Assembly (NCBI GenBank): GCA_020638395.1
Contig: JACKIP010000001.1
Coordinates: 62,001 to 126,000 of the forward strand
Source of the DNA: Rhodospirillales bacterium
GTDB lineage: Bacteria; Pseudomonadota; Alphaproteobacteria; Micavibrionales; Micavibrionaceae
Direction: 5' to 3'
DNA: 64,000 nucleotides
Within the stretch, counting starts at the first letter, position 1. Every line of letters starts with the position of its first letter. A program made the position numbers and the translations under genes. Positions 50,466-58,419 of this stretch are shown one piece after another. The notes below the pieces were generated by a model. It was not told where the DNA came from. It ran no database searches and worked only from the letters and a program-made list of their open reading frames with translations.

Positions 50466-52073
50466 TCAGTATTTATTCACCATCGGATAGCGTCTGGCGC
50501 GGCCGCCGAATGCTTTGGTCGTCAAATTCACACCGGGACAGGCCTGCCGCCGTTTATATTCGGAGCTTCGCAGCAATTTATAAACCCGGGTAACGATATC
50601 CGCGGAAACGCCGTCTTTAGTTACGTCCACACAGCTTTCCTCCCCTTCGATCAGCCGCTCCAGAATGGGGTCGAGGATTTCATAGGGAGGAAGAGAGTCC
50701 TCATCCTTTTGGTCCGGGCGCAGCTCGGCGCTGGGGGCTTTGGTAAGAATATTCTCCGGGATGACGGGGCCGTCGGGGCCTTTGGCAAAGGACGGTTTCC
50801 AGCCATTTCTTAAGCGGGATAGGTCATAGACTTTTGTTTTATACATATCTTTCAGGGGATTAAACGCCCCGCACATATCGCCGTAAAGGGTGGCATATCC
50901 CGTTGCCAGCTCGGATTTGTTTCCGGTCGAGAGGAGCAAGGCTCCGCTTTGATTCGATAAGCTCATCAGAATGAGGCCCCTGCTGCGAGCCTGCATATTT
51001 TCAAAAGCCAGTCCCGTTAGATCAGGAATAATATCCTGAAAAGTGGTCATAGCCGCATCAATAGGAATAGTGTCACATTGAATTCCCAGACAGTGCGCAA
51101 GATCTTGCGCATCATCCAGACTTTCCTGTGACGTAAAGGGCGAAGGAAGGCGCACGCCGCGCACATTATCAGCCCCAAGCGCATCGACGGCAATGCTGGC
51201 GGCCAGTGCGCTGTCAATACCGCCGGATAATCCCAGCAGGACGCTTGAAAAACCGCTCTTGTGAATATAATCCCGCAGCCCCAGAACCGCCGCATTATAC
51301 ATGGTCTGGTCGAGCGGCGGGTAAGCGGTGACGGATTCGGGAGTGTCTTCGGTGACCTGCCGGATATCTTCTTCGAACGCCCGCATCTGGAAGATGACCT
51401 CTCCGGAGGGACTCATCAGGAAAGACGCGCCGTCAAATACCAGCTCATCCTGCCCTCCCACGGCATTCACATATAAAAGCGGCAGCCCCGTTTCTGTCAC
51501 TCGTTTTCGGGCCTGAAACAGGCGGCGCTCATATTTGGTGGTTTCATAGGTGCTGCCATTGGGGATAATCAGGCACTCTGCCCCGCGATCTTTCAGATGC
51601 CCGGCAACCCGCGGAGACCAGAAATCCTGACAGATCATGATGCCCAGCTTATGCCCCCGGAACAGAGCCGGTTCCGGCAGAGGGCCGTGGGAAAACAGGC
51701 GTTCTTCGTCAAATACGCCGTCATTTGGCAGATCATGTTTCAGCAGGAGCGTCCGCTGTCCCCGCTCAATCAGAAATCCGGCATTATAAAGCTTTCCCTG
51801 ATGCTTCCACGGCGCCCCGATCAGGATGGCGCTTTGATGCTGGCGGCTGTGCTCCGTCAGGGCCTCGACATGGCGGTGGATATCGGCCAGAAATTGTTCA
51901 TGAAATACCAGATCCTCGACCGGATAGCCGGTGACGATCATCTCCGGAAAGACGATCAGGTCTGCGTCGCCCTCCCATTCCGTCCAGATCTGTGTGATTC
52001 GGGTGCAGTTTTCTGCCAGAGCGCCCACCATATGATTGATCTGGGCAATTGCAATGCGAAGGTCTTTTATCAT
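50466..52073 (-). CDS. nadE: glutamine-dependent NAD+ synthetase
   Basis: A 535-residue two-domain enzyme. N-terminal nitrilase-type glutaminase with Glu in LIVFPEMIVTGYP, Lys in LLLKHDLPNDGVFDE and Cys in GIMICQDFWSPR; C-terminal ATP-pyrophosphatase synthetase with LLGLSGGIDSALAASIA, LLSTGNKSELATGYATLYGD and the end KAFGGRARRYPMVNKY. ATG 52073 is preferred over TTG 52091. It makes NAD+ from deamido-NAD+ and glutamine. Monocistronic. Confidence 0.95.
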   Translation of the reverse strand: MIKDLRIAIAQINHMVGALAENCTRITQIWTEWEGDADLIVFPEMIVTGYPVEDLVFHEQFLADIHRHVEALTEHSRQHQSAILIGAPWKHQGKLYNAGFLIERGQRTLLLKHDLPNDGVFDEERLFSHGPLPEPALFRGHKLGIMICQDFWSPRVAGHLKDRGAECLIIPNGSTYETTKYERRLFQARKRVTETGLPLLYVNAVGGQDELVFDGASFLMSPSGEVIFQMRAFEEDIRQVTEDTPESVTAYPPLDQTMYNAAVLGLRDYIHKSGFSSVLLGLSGGIDSALAASIAVDALGADNVRGVRLPSPFTSQESLDDAQDLAHCLGIQCDTIPIDAAMTTFQDIIPDLTGLAFENMQARSRGLILMSLSNQSGALLLSTGNKSELATGYATLYGDMCGAFNPLKDMYKTKVYDLSRLRNGWKPSFAKGPDGPVIPENILTKAPSAELRPDQKDEDSLPPYEILDPILERLIEGEESCVDVTKDGVSADIVTRVYKLLRSSEYKRRQACPGVNLTTKAFGGRARRYPMVNKY

Positions 52074-52640
52074 AGATATCAGTGTATCCAAGGGCCGATC
52101 CGGCGGCGATATTTTTTTTGCGTATCACCCCCTCGATTTTGTCATTGCCTGAATTGACGGAGGCAATCCATACTGATTTTTAACCGCAGAGACGCAGAGG
52201 ATAGAGAGTTCCCTTACTCTCCCGTCATTCTGAGCGGAGCGAAGAATCTTTTATTTCAACTGGTTAAGATCCTTCGCCTGCGGCTCAGGATGACGATTCC
52301 GGGCTTTTGTGGAGAGTTTGAGAGACAAACTTTGTCTTACTTTGCGGTTTAAAATTTACCGTTTCATCGTTCACGCAAAGAACGCTATGAAGCGCAAAGG
52401 TCGCCAAGGGAAGAATACTCTCTGCGTGCCCTGCATCTTTCGCGGTGAGACACACGAACGGCTTGTCCCCCTCAATTTCGTCATTACACGGCTTTCGAAG
52501 AAGGCCGTGTAATCCATAGGTCGATAAAAAGCGTACAATGACGAAAAATTAAGTTTTGACGGACCGTAAGATTTTTTTTGTAAAAAATTTGCATCTCCAT
52601 GTCAGAGGGCTTATGATGAGGGAAGATTAAGGAGAAAAAG
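52074..52640. repeat. large repeat cluster upstream of nadE
   Basis: 567 bases, no gene. It has a family-1 fragment (gtcattgcctgaattgacgg at 52141), accgcagagacgcagagg (52184), a family-2 interior and right end (52225-52313: gtcattctgagcggagcgaa ... gggcttttgtggaga), actttgcggtttaaaa (52335), cgcaaaggtcgccaaggg, and a family-3 copy (52470-52559). Only the last 80 bases look like a promoter region for the next gene. Confidence 0.75.
52470..52559. repeat. family-3 palindromic element, shortened copy
   Basis: cctcaatttcgtcattacac through gcgtacaatgacgaaaaatt and aagttttgacgg. Both arms are present but the centre seen at 22875 is deleted. Confidence 0.75.
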
Positions 52641-53051
52641 ATGACATCTTTTGCAAGTGAAGTAGATCAGGCTGATATGTTGACTCAAGTGATGGATGAT
52701 CCGTCAAGGCTTGGTGAATTCAACAGATCCGAAATGAACATGTTTGGGAGACAGTTGGGAGATCTTACGGGGAGTGTGTCTCCAGGTCTCGCAAGGACTC
52801 TGTTGCTCCATTCAAAATCAGAGAGACGGGAGAATGATGGGCTCTCTGGAATTGTTGCTGGTCACTTTGCCGCAAAGATTGCCGATGGTGCTCTTTTTGA
52901 TCCAGGAAAAAAAGTTTCTACTGTCGGCGCCACAGACATTCTGGCGGCCCGTGGTGTTCAGGGGTTTGAGGCAGGGCCTAAAGCACCAGCACCGGTTTTG
53001 GCGGGAGGGGAAAAGCCTCTGGTTTTTGGGGCGCCGCGGGGATTGATGTAA
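52641..53051 (+). CDS. unknown 136-residue protein
   Basis: Soluble, no signal peptide. MTSFASEVDQADMLTQVMDD begins a helical acidic N-terminus; the end is Gly/Ala/Pro-rich (FEAGPKAPAPVLAGGEKPLV, then APRGLM). A near-perfect RBS (taaggag) lies 8 bases before ATG and a strong terminator follows, so it is a real single-gene unit. No family recognised. Like the unknown gene at 16192 it is followed by a terminator and then by a family-1 end. Confidence 0.7.
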   Translation: MTSFASEVDQADMLTQVMDDPSRLGEFNRSEMNMFGRQLGDLTGSVSPGLARTLLLHSKSERRENDGLSGIVAGHFAAKIADGALFDPGKKVSTVGATDILAARGVQGFEAGPKAPAPVLAGGEKPLVFGAPRGLM

Positions 53052-53077
53052 TCTTCCGATGGTATCGGTTTTAACAG

Positions 53078-53103
53078 ACCCCGCAACTTGCGGGGTTTTT
53101 TAT
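53078..53103 (+). terminator. rho-independent terminator
   Basis: accccgca-act-tgcggggt followed by six Ts, about 30 bases after the unknown 136-residue gene. Confidence 0.88.
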
Positions 53104-53114
53104 GCCTCCACACT

Positions 53115-53154
53115 TATAGTAATTCCGTTTAAAAATAAGACATCTGTCATTGCC
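53115..53154. repeat. family-1 element, single truncated end
   Basis: tatagtaattccgtttaaaa, ataagacatctgtcattgcc, then the homology stops two bases before the tolR stop codon. The rest of the element is gone; tolR's expected downstream neighbours tolA, tolB and pal are missing at the same point. Confidence 0.75.
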
Positions 53155-53156
53155 TA

Positions 53157-53603
53157 TTATTTTCTGTGCTGAGGATCGGTAATCAGCGCGACTTTACGGA
53201 ACCCGGCAGCATTGATGGCGCCAATGGTTTCCATGATCTCTCCATAGGCCAGCTTCTGATCTCCCCGGACATAAATACGGCGATCCGGATTGCTTTCGGT
53301 GATGGCAGAGAGCATCGGGATCAGGCGCTCTTTTTTCACCAGTGTTTCCCCGACGTAGATTTCTCCATCGCCGCGCAGAGAAATTTCCAGAGGTTTTTCA
53401 TCTTCCTGTGTCAAAGCCTTGGCCTGAGAGGAGGGAAGATCCACTGGCACGCCGGCGGTCAAAAGCGGAGCGGAGACCATAAACACAATCAGGAGAACCA
53501 GCATCACGTCAACAAGAGGGGTGACGTTTATCTCCGCCATCGGACGGTAGGCTTTCCGTCCGCGTCCTCTGCCGCCACCTGATGTTCCGAGAGACATGCC
53601 CAT
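53157..53603 (-). CDS. tolR: TolR/ExbD-family protein
   Basis: 148 residues. A short cytoplasmic basic end and one transmembrane helix containing the proton-path Asp (MAEINVTPLVDVMLVLLIVF), then a periplasmic domain (KPLEISLRGDGEIYVGETLV; RRIYVRGDQKLAYGEIMETI). It works with TolQ as the proton-driven motor of the Tol-Pal system. 20 bases after tolQ. Directly after its stop lies a truncated repeat instead of tolA. Confidence 0.93.
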   Translation of the reverse strand: MGMSLGTSGGGRGRGRKAYRPMAEINVTPLVDVMLVLLIVFMVSAPLLTAGVPVDLPSSQAKALTQEDEKPLEISLRGDGEIYVGETLVKKERLIPMLSAITESNPDRRIYVRGDQKLAYGEIMETIGAINAAGFRKVALITDPQHRK

Positions 53604-53623
53604 TGTTCTAATACCTTATTACG

Positions 53624-54445
53624 TTATTCTGCTGCCAGTTTGGCAACCTTGCCATTACCAGTATCGCCGCCTAAAGCCTGCTGATCCATGTGCCGGGACA
53701 GGATTGTCGAAAATTCTGTCGAAAAGGTATCCAGCCGGTCCGCATAACGATTAAGATTGGTTGTGAAGATGTTATAAAAAATAACCGCTGGAATGGCGGC
53801 CACCAGTCCCAAAGCAGTTGCAAATAAAGCTTCGGCAATGCCGGGAGCGACAACCGCCAGCGAGGTGTTATTCGTAGCGGCGATTGAAGAAAAGCTGTTC
53901 ATAATCCCCCAAACCGTACCAAATAATCCAATAAACGGCGCAGTTGATCCGATGCTGGCAAGGAATGTCATGCCTTTTTCCAGACGTTGCATCTCTTTGC
54001 CAATAGCGACCATCATCGCACGCTCAATGCGCTGTTGCAGGCCAACCTGCAGATTTTCTTTGGCAGAGATTCCGGCACTGACACCGTTCTGCCATTCTTC
54101 CATTCCGGCAGAGAACGTCGCCAGCAGAGGATCTTCCGGGCTTTTCTTGACACGGGCATAAAGTTTGTCCAGAGCTTCCCCGGACCAGAATGCATCTTCG
54201 AATTTGAGCGCCCGGCGGTTTAGTTTTTCCAGAATACGCCATTTGTCAAAAATAATGGTCCAGCTCCAGACCGATGCCGAGAGCAGCAGGATCATCACCA
54301 CTTTTATCAGGATATCCGCCTGCCAGAAAAGTCCCCAGATTGTTAAATCGCCGTTAAAGCTTTCGCCGATCGATTCGGCTCCGACAGTGTGAGCTGCCAG
54401 CCCGCCTGCGGCTTCTGCAGTCAAATTTTCCGTATTTCCTGACAT
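53624..54445 (-). CDS. tolQ: TolQ proton channel protein
   Basis: A 273-residue MotA/TolQ/ExbB protein with three membrane helices: about residues 28-65 (ILIKVVMILLLSASVWSWTI), 160-185 (FLASIGSTAPFIGLFGTVWG) and 205-230 (APGIAEALFATALGLVAAIP). The signature FIGLFGTVWGIMNSF and its long cytoplasmic loop are typical of TolQ. It shares an operon with ybgC and tolR, the standard order. Confidence 0.94.
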   Translation of the reverse strand: MSGNTENLTAEAAGGLAAHTVGAESIGESFNGDLTIWGLFWQADILIKVVMILLLSASVWSWTIIFDKWRILEKLNRRALKFEDAFWSGEALDKLYARVKKSPEDPLLATFSAGMEEWQNGVSAGISAKENLQVGLQQRIERAMMVAIGKEMQRLEKGMTFLASIGSTAPFIGLFGTVWGIMNSFSSIAATNNTSLAVVAPGIAEALFATALGLVAAIPAVIFYNIFTTNLNRYADRLDTFSTEFSTILSRHMDQQALGGDTGNGKVAKLAAE

Positions 54446-54451
54446 GTCTTT

Positions 54452-54847
54452 TTATTCCAGTATGTTTTTCAGCATTTCCGGTATGCGGACGGGGCGTTTC
54501 TCCCCATTGATGCAGACCAGCACGATATTCATCATAAATAGCGTATCTTCGCCGCGAAAGATAGTTTGTTTCAGGACAAAAGACGAATTTTTTATCTCGC
54601 TGACCTCGGTCTGAACGGTTACCTGATCTTCCAGAAATGCCGGGGCGAAGTAGTGAGCTTCCAGATGTCGTACGACCGTCAGGATATGACGGTCGTGCAT
54701 TTCCCGGTTGCTGAGTCCTTTGGCATTGATGAATTCAGTGCGGGCGCGCTCGCAGAAGTTGATATAATTGCCGTGATACATAATGCCGCCGGCATCAGTA
54801 TCTTCGTAATATACACGGTAGGTGACTTTGTGAGGCATGCGGGCCAA
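54452..54847 (-). CDS. ybgC: YbgC-type acyl-CoA thioesterase (Tol-associated)
   Basis: A 131-residue hot-dog thioesterase. YRVYYEDTDAGGIMYHGNYI contains the catalytic Asp, and NFCERARTEFI follows; EDTLFMMNIVLVCIN is the central strand. It sits just upstream of tolQ as in most proteobacteria. Confidence 0.94.
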   Translation of the reverse strand: MARMPHKVTYRVYYEDTDAGGIMYHGNYINFCERARTEFINAKGLSNREMHDRHILTVVRHLEAHYFAPAFLEDQVTVQTEVSEIKNSSFVLKQTIFRGEDTLFMMNIVLVCINGEKRPVRIPEMLKNILE

Positions 54848-54852
54848 TCAGC

Positions 54853-55287
54853 TCAGGGGGTGACAGGGGCTGGAGCTTCAAGGGTTACACGGGTTACGTG
54901 GGCAAGATGCCCTCTGCGTTGTTCTTCCTGAAGGGCCCGTAGAGTCAGAACGTTATCAGCCTGACGCCCTGCTGCGGCGCAATATTCTGTCACTTTTTCA
55001 ATTTCACAATCAGGGAGACCATCTATGGAAGGATGTAGCTGTCCGCTCTCGTTACTAAAGGTGATGGTTAGATCTGCGGAGGTTACAGGATCCAGAAATC
55101 TGGCAGTTGCCGCGGTGGTGGTGCCGTCTGTTGTCATCTCATTGACAACACCCTGCCGTCTGTCATGCAGCGTAATATGAAGCGGCGGCTCAATCTGTTT
55201 CAGATGTAGGCGTCTGCCTCCTTCTATTTCCTCAACGGCAAGAGAAAATGATGTAATGACGAACCGGTCCGGATAACGGGTTTCCAT
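54853..55287 (-). CDS. unknown protein at the head of the ybgC-tolQR operon
   Basis: 144 residues, no signal peptide; strand-rich and threonine-rich middle (TTDGTTTAATARFLDPVTSA, LTITFSNESG) and a helical C-terminal part (NVLTLRALQEEQRRGHLAHV). It ends 5 bases before the ybgC start, so they are one transcript. The RBS is aaggag before ATG 55287. I do not recognise a family, and no gene of this kind is standard in tol operons. Confidence 0.7.
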   Translation of the reverse strand: METRYPDRFVITSFSLAVEEIEGGRRLHLKQIEPPLHITLHDRRQGVVNEMTTDGTTTAATARFLDPVTSADLTITFSNESGQLHPSIDGLPDCEIEKVTEYCAAAGRQADNVLTLRALQEEQRRGHLAHVTRVTLEAPAPVTP

Positions 55288-55368
55288 GGGAACTCCTTAG
55301 CATTATGTTATTATATATTTCCTTTCTAAAGGAAAAACGGTGCGTCTGCAAGAGAGAGACGCATGTGT

Positions 55369-56241
55369 CTATATCGGAGTTCCCTGTGTATAGAGCGCGG
55401 CGCTCAGGTCATTGTACAAAATAACGTTTATCAGCTTTTCCTGTAACAGCGGTTTGGGATGATATCCAATCCCCAATCCGGCGGCTTCCAGCATGGGCAG
55501 ATCATTTGCCCCGTCTCCGATGGCCATGGTTTCATCAGGAGACAGGCCAAGCTTGGCGGCATAGTCCTGCAGGAAAGATAATTTGGCCTGCTTATCCAGA
55601 ACGGGCGGAATCACACGTCCGGTCAGATGTCCGTCCTTTATATCCAGCTGGTTTCCGTGGACAAAATCAAATCCGGCCTGCGCAGCAATGTCTTTGGCAA
55701 AATAGGTAAATCCGCCTGTGACCAGAACTGTTGTGGTCCCCTTCTTTTTTAACCCGGAGATAAAGTCTACGGCGCCACTCATCAGCCGGATCTGCGCCGC
55801 TGTTTGTTGCAAGGCAGATTCCGGCAGATTTTCAAGCAATGCAACCCGTGAGGCCAAGGCTTCATGGAAATCCATTTCTCCATTCATGGCACGGGCGGTA
55901 ATGCGGGCGACCTCGTCCTTAACGCCGGCATGGTCTGAAAGCTCATCCAGAGTTTCCCCCACCACGATGGTGCTGTCCATGTCCGCCAGTAAAAGCTTTT
56001 TGCTGCGGTTTTGCGCGGAAGTCTGAAACAGATCAATCCTGTACGGGTGCAGAGCGTGTCTGAGCTGCTGGATTTGTTGCAGGGAAAAATCCGTTTCAAT
56101 CTGATATTCACAGGCTTTTCCAGGAGTCAGAATGGTTTCCGATCGAATCACGCCGCCATGTTGTCCGAGCAATTCGGCCAAAGCAGATGGGGCGGGGGCA
56201 ATCTCCGGCGCGGCGGCCACAAATGTGATAATATGTGTCAT
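55369..56241 (-). CDS. serB: phosphoserine phosphatase
   Basis: A 290-residue HAD phosphatase, the last step of serine synthesis. N-terminal ACT-like region (about 1-75), then the DxD motif LLLADMDSTIVVGETLDELS, motif II VLVTGGFTYFAKDI, motif III Lys in LDKQAKLSFLQDY, and GDGANDLPMLEAAGLGI. The start is ATG 56241; the frame's earlier part has no similarity. Confidence 0.95.
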   Translation of the reverse strand: MTHIITFVAAAPEIAPAPSALAELLGQHGGVIRSETILTPGKACEYQIETDFSLQQIQQLRHALHPYRIDLFQTSAQNRSKKLLLADMDSTIVVGETLDELSDHAGVKDEVARITARAMNGEMDFHEALASRVALLENLPESALQQTAAQIRLMSGAVDFISGLKKKGTTTVLVTGGFTYFAKDIAAQAGFDFVHGNQLDIKDGHLTGRVIPPVLDKQAKLSFLQDYAAKLGLSPDETMAIGDGANDLPMLEAAGLGIGYHPKPLLQEKLINVILYNDLSAALYTQGTPI

Positions 56242-56327
56242 AAGGCCTATCATAGAAACTGTTATGCTCTGCCGCAATCGGGAAAATAACAGGAAGCTTT
56301 GCAAAAGAAGGGAGTTGATACCTAACT

Positions 56328-56504
56328 TTGGATAACCATAGTTTCTTCATCATTTTCCGTCTGCATCTGCTCTTAAAAAAACAAGGCCTGAACGTAGCAG
56401 GCAAAGTACATGCCAAATACTATGAACCTCGCGATGCATACTCTCTTGTACGAGAAGTAGTTGCTTTAGCCGTTATTATCGTAAATAATATAACGTATCC
56501 CTAA
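56328..56504 (+). CDS. possible 58-residue small protein, TTG start
   Basis: Short open frame between divergent serB and hom: LDNHSFFIIFRLHLLLKKQG, LNVAGKVHAKYYEPRDAYSL, VREVVALAVIIVNNITYP. aagggag lies about 13 bases upstream of the TTG. It ends 28 bases before hom. It could be a small protein, a leader peptide or a gene remnant; nothing but composition and the RBS supports it. Confidence 0.25.
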   Translation: MDNHSFFIIFRLHLLLKKQGLNVAGKVHAKYYEPRDAYSLVREVVALAVIIVNNITYP

Positions 56505-56532
56505 AAATCTCTTAGAACCTATTTAAACACGA

Positions 56533-57558
56533 ATGTATACAGCAGCACCCTTAAACTCTCTTAAAATAGGCTTGGCCGGACTGGGAACCGTTGGATGCGG
56601 TGTAGTTGAGATCCTCCAGAACCATAAATCCCTGCTGGTGCAACGTACCGGACGCACTCTGGAGCTGGTCGCGGTCAGTGCCCGCAACCAGGATAAAAGC
56701 CGTAATGTCGATATCTCGGCCTATGACTGGACGGATGATCCTGTCAGCCTTGCGCATAATCCTGATCTGGATATCGTAATTGAGCTGATCGGCGGAGAGT
56801 CCGGTCCCGCCAAAAACCTGATTGAAGCGGCTCTGACAAACAGAAAACATGTCATCACCGCTAATAAGGCTCTGCTCGCCCACCATGGAGCATCTCTGGC
56901 CAAACTGGCAGAAGAAAATGCTGTGGCACTGGCCTATGAAGCCGCCATTTGCGGGGGCATCCCGATTGTTAAAACCATAAGAGAAGGATTGTCCGCCAAC
57001 AACATCACCGAAATTTCCGGCATTCTCAACGGTACCTGTAATTATATTCTGTCTGTGATGGAGGAAACAGGCCGCGCATTCGAGGATGTTCTGGCCGAAG
57101 CACAAGCCAAAGGCTATGCGGAGACCCCGCCGGATCTCGATATTGACGGGATTGACGCGGCTCATAAGCTCTGCTTGCTGGCTGCATTAGGGTTTGGAGG
57201 CACTCCGGATTTTGCGTCTTTATCCGTTACAGGTATTCGCCATATCACAGCACGCGACGTTCAGCAGGCAAAATCAGAAAACAAGTGTATTCGTTTGATT
57301 GGAAAAACATATCTGAACCCAGAGGGAGAGGTAAAATCTATTCTGACGCCGGAATATGTTCCGCTTTCCTCTCCTTTTGCGGCGATCAAAGGTCCCCAGA
57401 ACGCCGTTAGAATTGTCGCAGCCCCTGTCGGAGAGATTGTCCTGACCGGCGCTGGCGCAGGACGCGGCCCAACCGCTTCCGCCGTGATTGCCGACCTGGT
57501 AGACATCGCCCGTGGACACATCTTTCCCGTTTTTGGGAAAAGTCAAACAAATCGCTAA
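56533..57558 (+). CDS. hom: homoserine dehydrogenase lacking the ACT domain
   Basis: A 341-residue enzyme reducing aspartate semialdehyde to homoserine. LKIGLAGLGTVGCGVVEIL binds NAD(P); NRKHVITANKALLAHHG, YEAAICGGIPIVKTIREGLS and GILNGTCNYILSVMEETGRA hold catalytic residues; IDGIDAAHKLCLLAALGFGG is the standard homoserine-binding block. Most bacterial Hom proteins are about 430 residues with a C-terminal ACT domain for threonine inhibition. This one stops after ARGHIFPVFGKSQTNR, so it lacks it; no ACT remnant is seen downstream. Confidence 0.93.
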   Translation: MYTAAPLNSLKIGLAGLGTVGCGVVEILQNHKSLLVQRTGRTLELVAVSARNQDKSRNVDISAYDWTDDPVSLAHNPDLDIVIELIGGESGPAKNLIEAALTNRKHVITANKALLAHHGASLAKLAEENAVALAYEAAICGGIPIVKTIREGLSANNITEISGILNGTCNYILSVMEETGRAFEDVLAEAQAKGYAETPPDLDIDGIDAAHKLCLLAALGFGGTPDFASLSVTGIRHITARDVQQAKSENKCIRLIGKTYLNPEGEVKSILTPEYVPLSSPFAAIKGPQNAVRIVAAPVGEIVLTGAGAGRGPTASAVIADLVDIARGHIFPVFGKSQTNR

Positions 57559-57564
57559 CCTCGC

Positions 57565-58419
57565 CTACCTCAGCAACAGTTTTTGCAGGATTTTGATTTT
57601 GAACCGGTTCACAGGATTCTTATTCCCCAGAAAATTATAGACCTTATGATACCTGTTTTTATACAAATCAAATTGCAAAGCCCACGGCACATAATAGACA
57701 CGCCCCCGCCCCAATAAGATCTTGAACACCTCCACCCCGGCGACCGCAGCACAGGACATACAGGCCGGAGATAAAGAAGCGCCTTTCTGTTCTTTCAAAC
57801 TGACATAGGATAAATCGACGAAATGCTGTTTCTGCGGTAATCTCGGAGATAATCCGACCAGAAAACGGATCGCTTTATTTACGGGGTCACATCCTTTAAA
57901 CTGAAAATAATCTTCGAAGGACATCCCTTTCGGGTGAAAAATAAGGCAGGCGCTTGAAATTCCGATCGGCCCCACGGTCACGGCGGGGATTCCTTTTTCG
58001 CGGCATTTCTCAAAAAGCCGGGCGCGCACATCTAATACAAAGAAATCGAGACCATCGACATACACATCCACTCCGTCCAGAAAGGCCTCCATATTTTCAT
58101 CCGTCACCCCTTCCGAAAACACTGTAATCTTGCACTCCGGATTAATGTCTTCTGCCATCCGTTTCAGAACATCTGCTTTTGGAAGATGAAGTGTGCTGAC
58201 CATAGCACCAGCCTGCCGGTTAAAATTGGCAAGCTCAAACACATCCATGTCTGCAATATGAAAATTTGAAATCCCCATTCGCGCAAGGGTCTGAAGATGA
58301 ACTCCCCCGACTCCGCCCATCCCGGCGATCGCAACTTTCTTTGATTTCAGAAGATCCTGCTCATGAGGTGTCAGCAATCCCAAATTACGAGAGAAAGCTT
58401 CTTTGTAATCAAAATTCAT
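57565..58419 (-). CDS. ThiF/E1-like adenylyltransferase
   Basis: A 284-residue member of the ThiF/MoeB/UBA superfamily, which adenylates the C-terminus of small proteins or peptides. VAIAGMGGVGGVHLQTLARM binds ATP; FELANFNRQAGA supplies the Arg finger (NxxRQ); VDVYVDGLDFFVLDVRARLF carries the catalytic Asp; VTVGPIGISSACLIFHP follows. Only one CxxC (PACMSCAAVAGVEVFKIL) is present, and its second Zn-type pair is not seen. Its ATG overlaps the stop of the outer-membrane barrel gene by 11 bases, so it is translationally coupled to an exporter-type operon, which is an unusual partner for an E1 enzyme. No ThiS/MoaD-like partner gene lies nearby. Confidence 0.85.
   Translation of the reverse strand: MNFDYKEAFSRNLGLLTPHEQDLLKSKKVAIAGMGGVGGVHLQTLARMGISNFHIADMDVFELANFNRQAGAMVSTLHLPKADVLKRMAEDINPECKITVFSEGVTDENMEAFLDGVDVYVDGLDFFVLDVRARLFEKCREKGIPAVTVGPIGISSACLIFHPKGMSFEDYFQFKGCDPVNKAIRFLVGLSPRLPQKQHFVDLSYVSLKEQKGASLSPACMSCAAVAGVEVFKILLGRGRVYYVPWALQFDLYKNRYHKVYNFLGNKNPVNRFKIKILQKLLLR

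Noticed and set aside
52309..52512. 67-codon plus-strand frame upstream of the unknown 136-residue gene
   Set aside because: It lies wholly within repeat modules and has no RBS.
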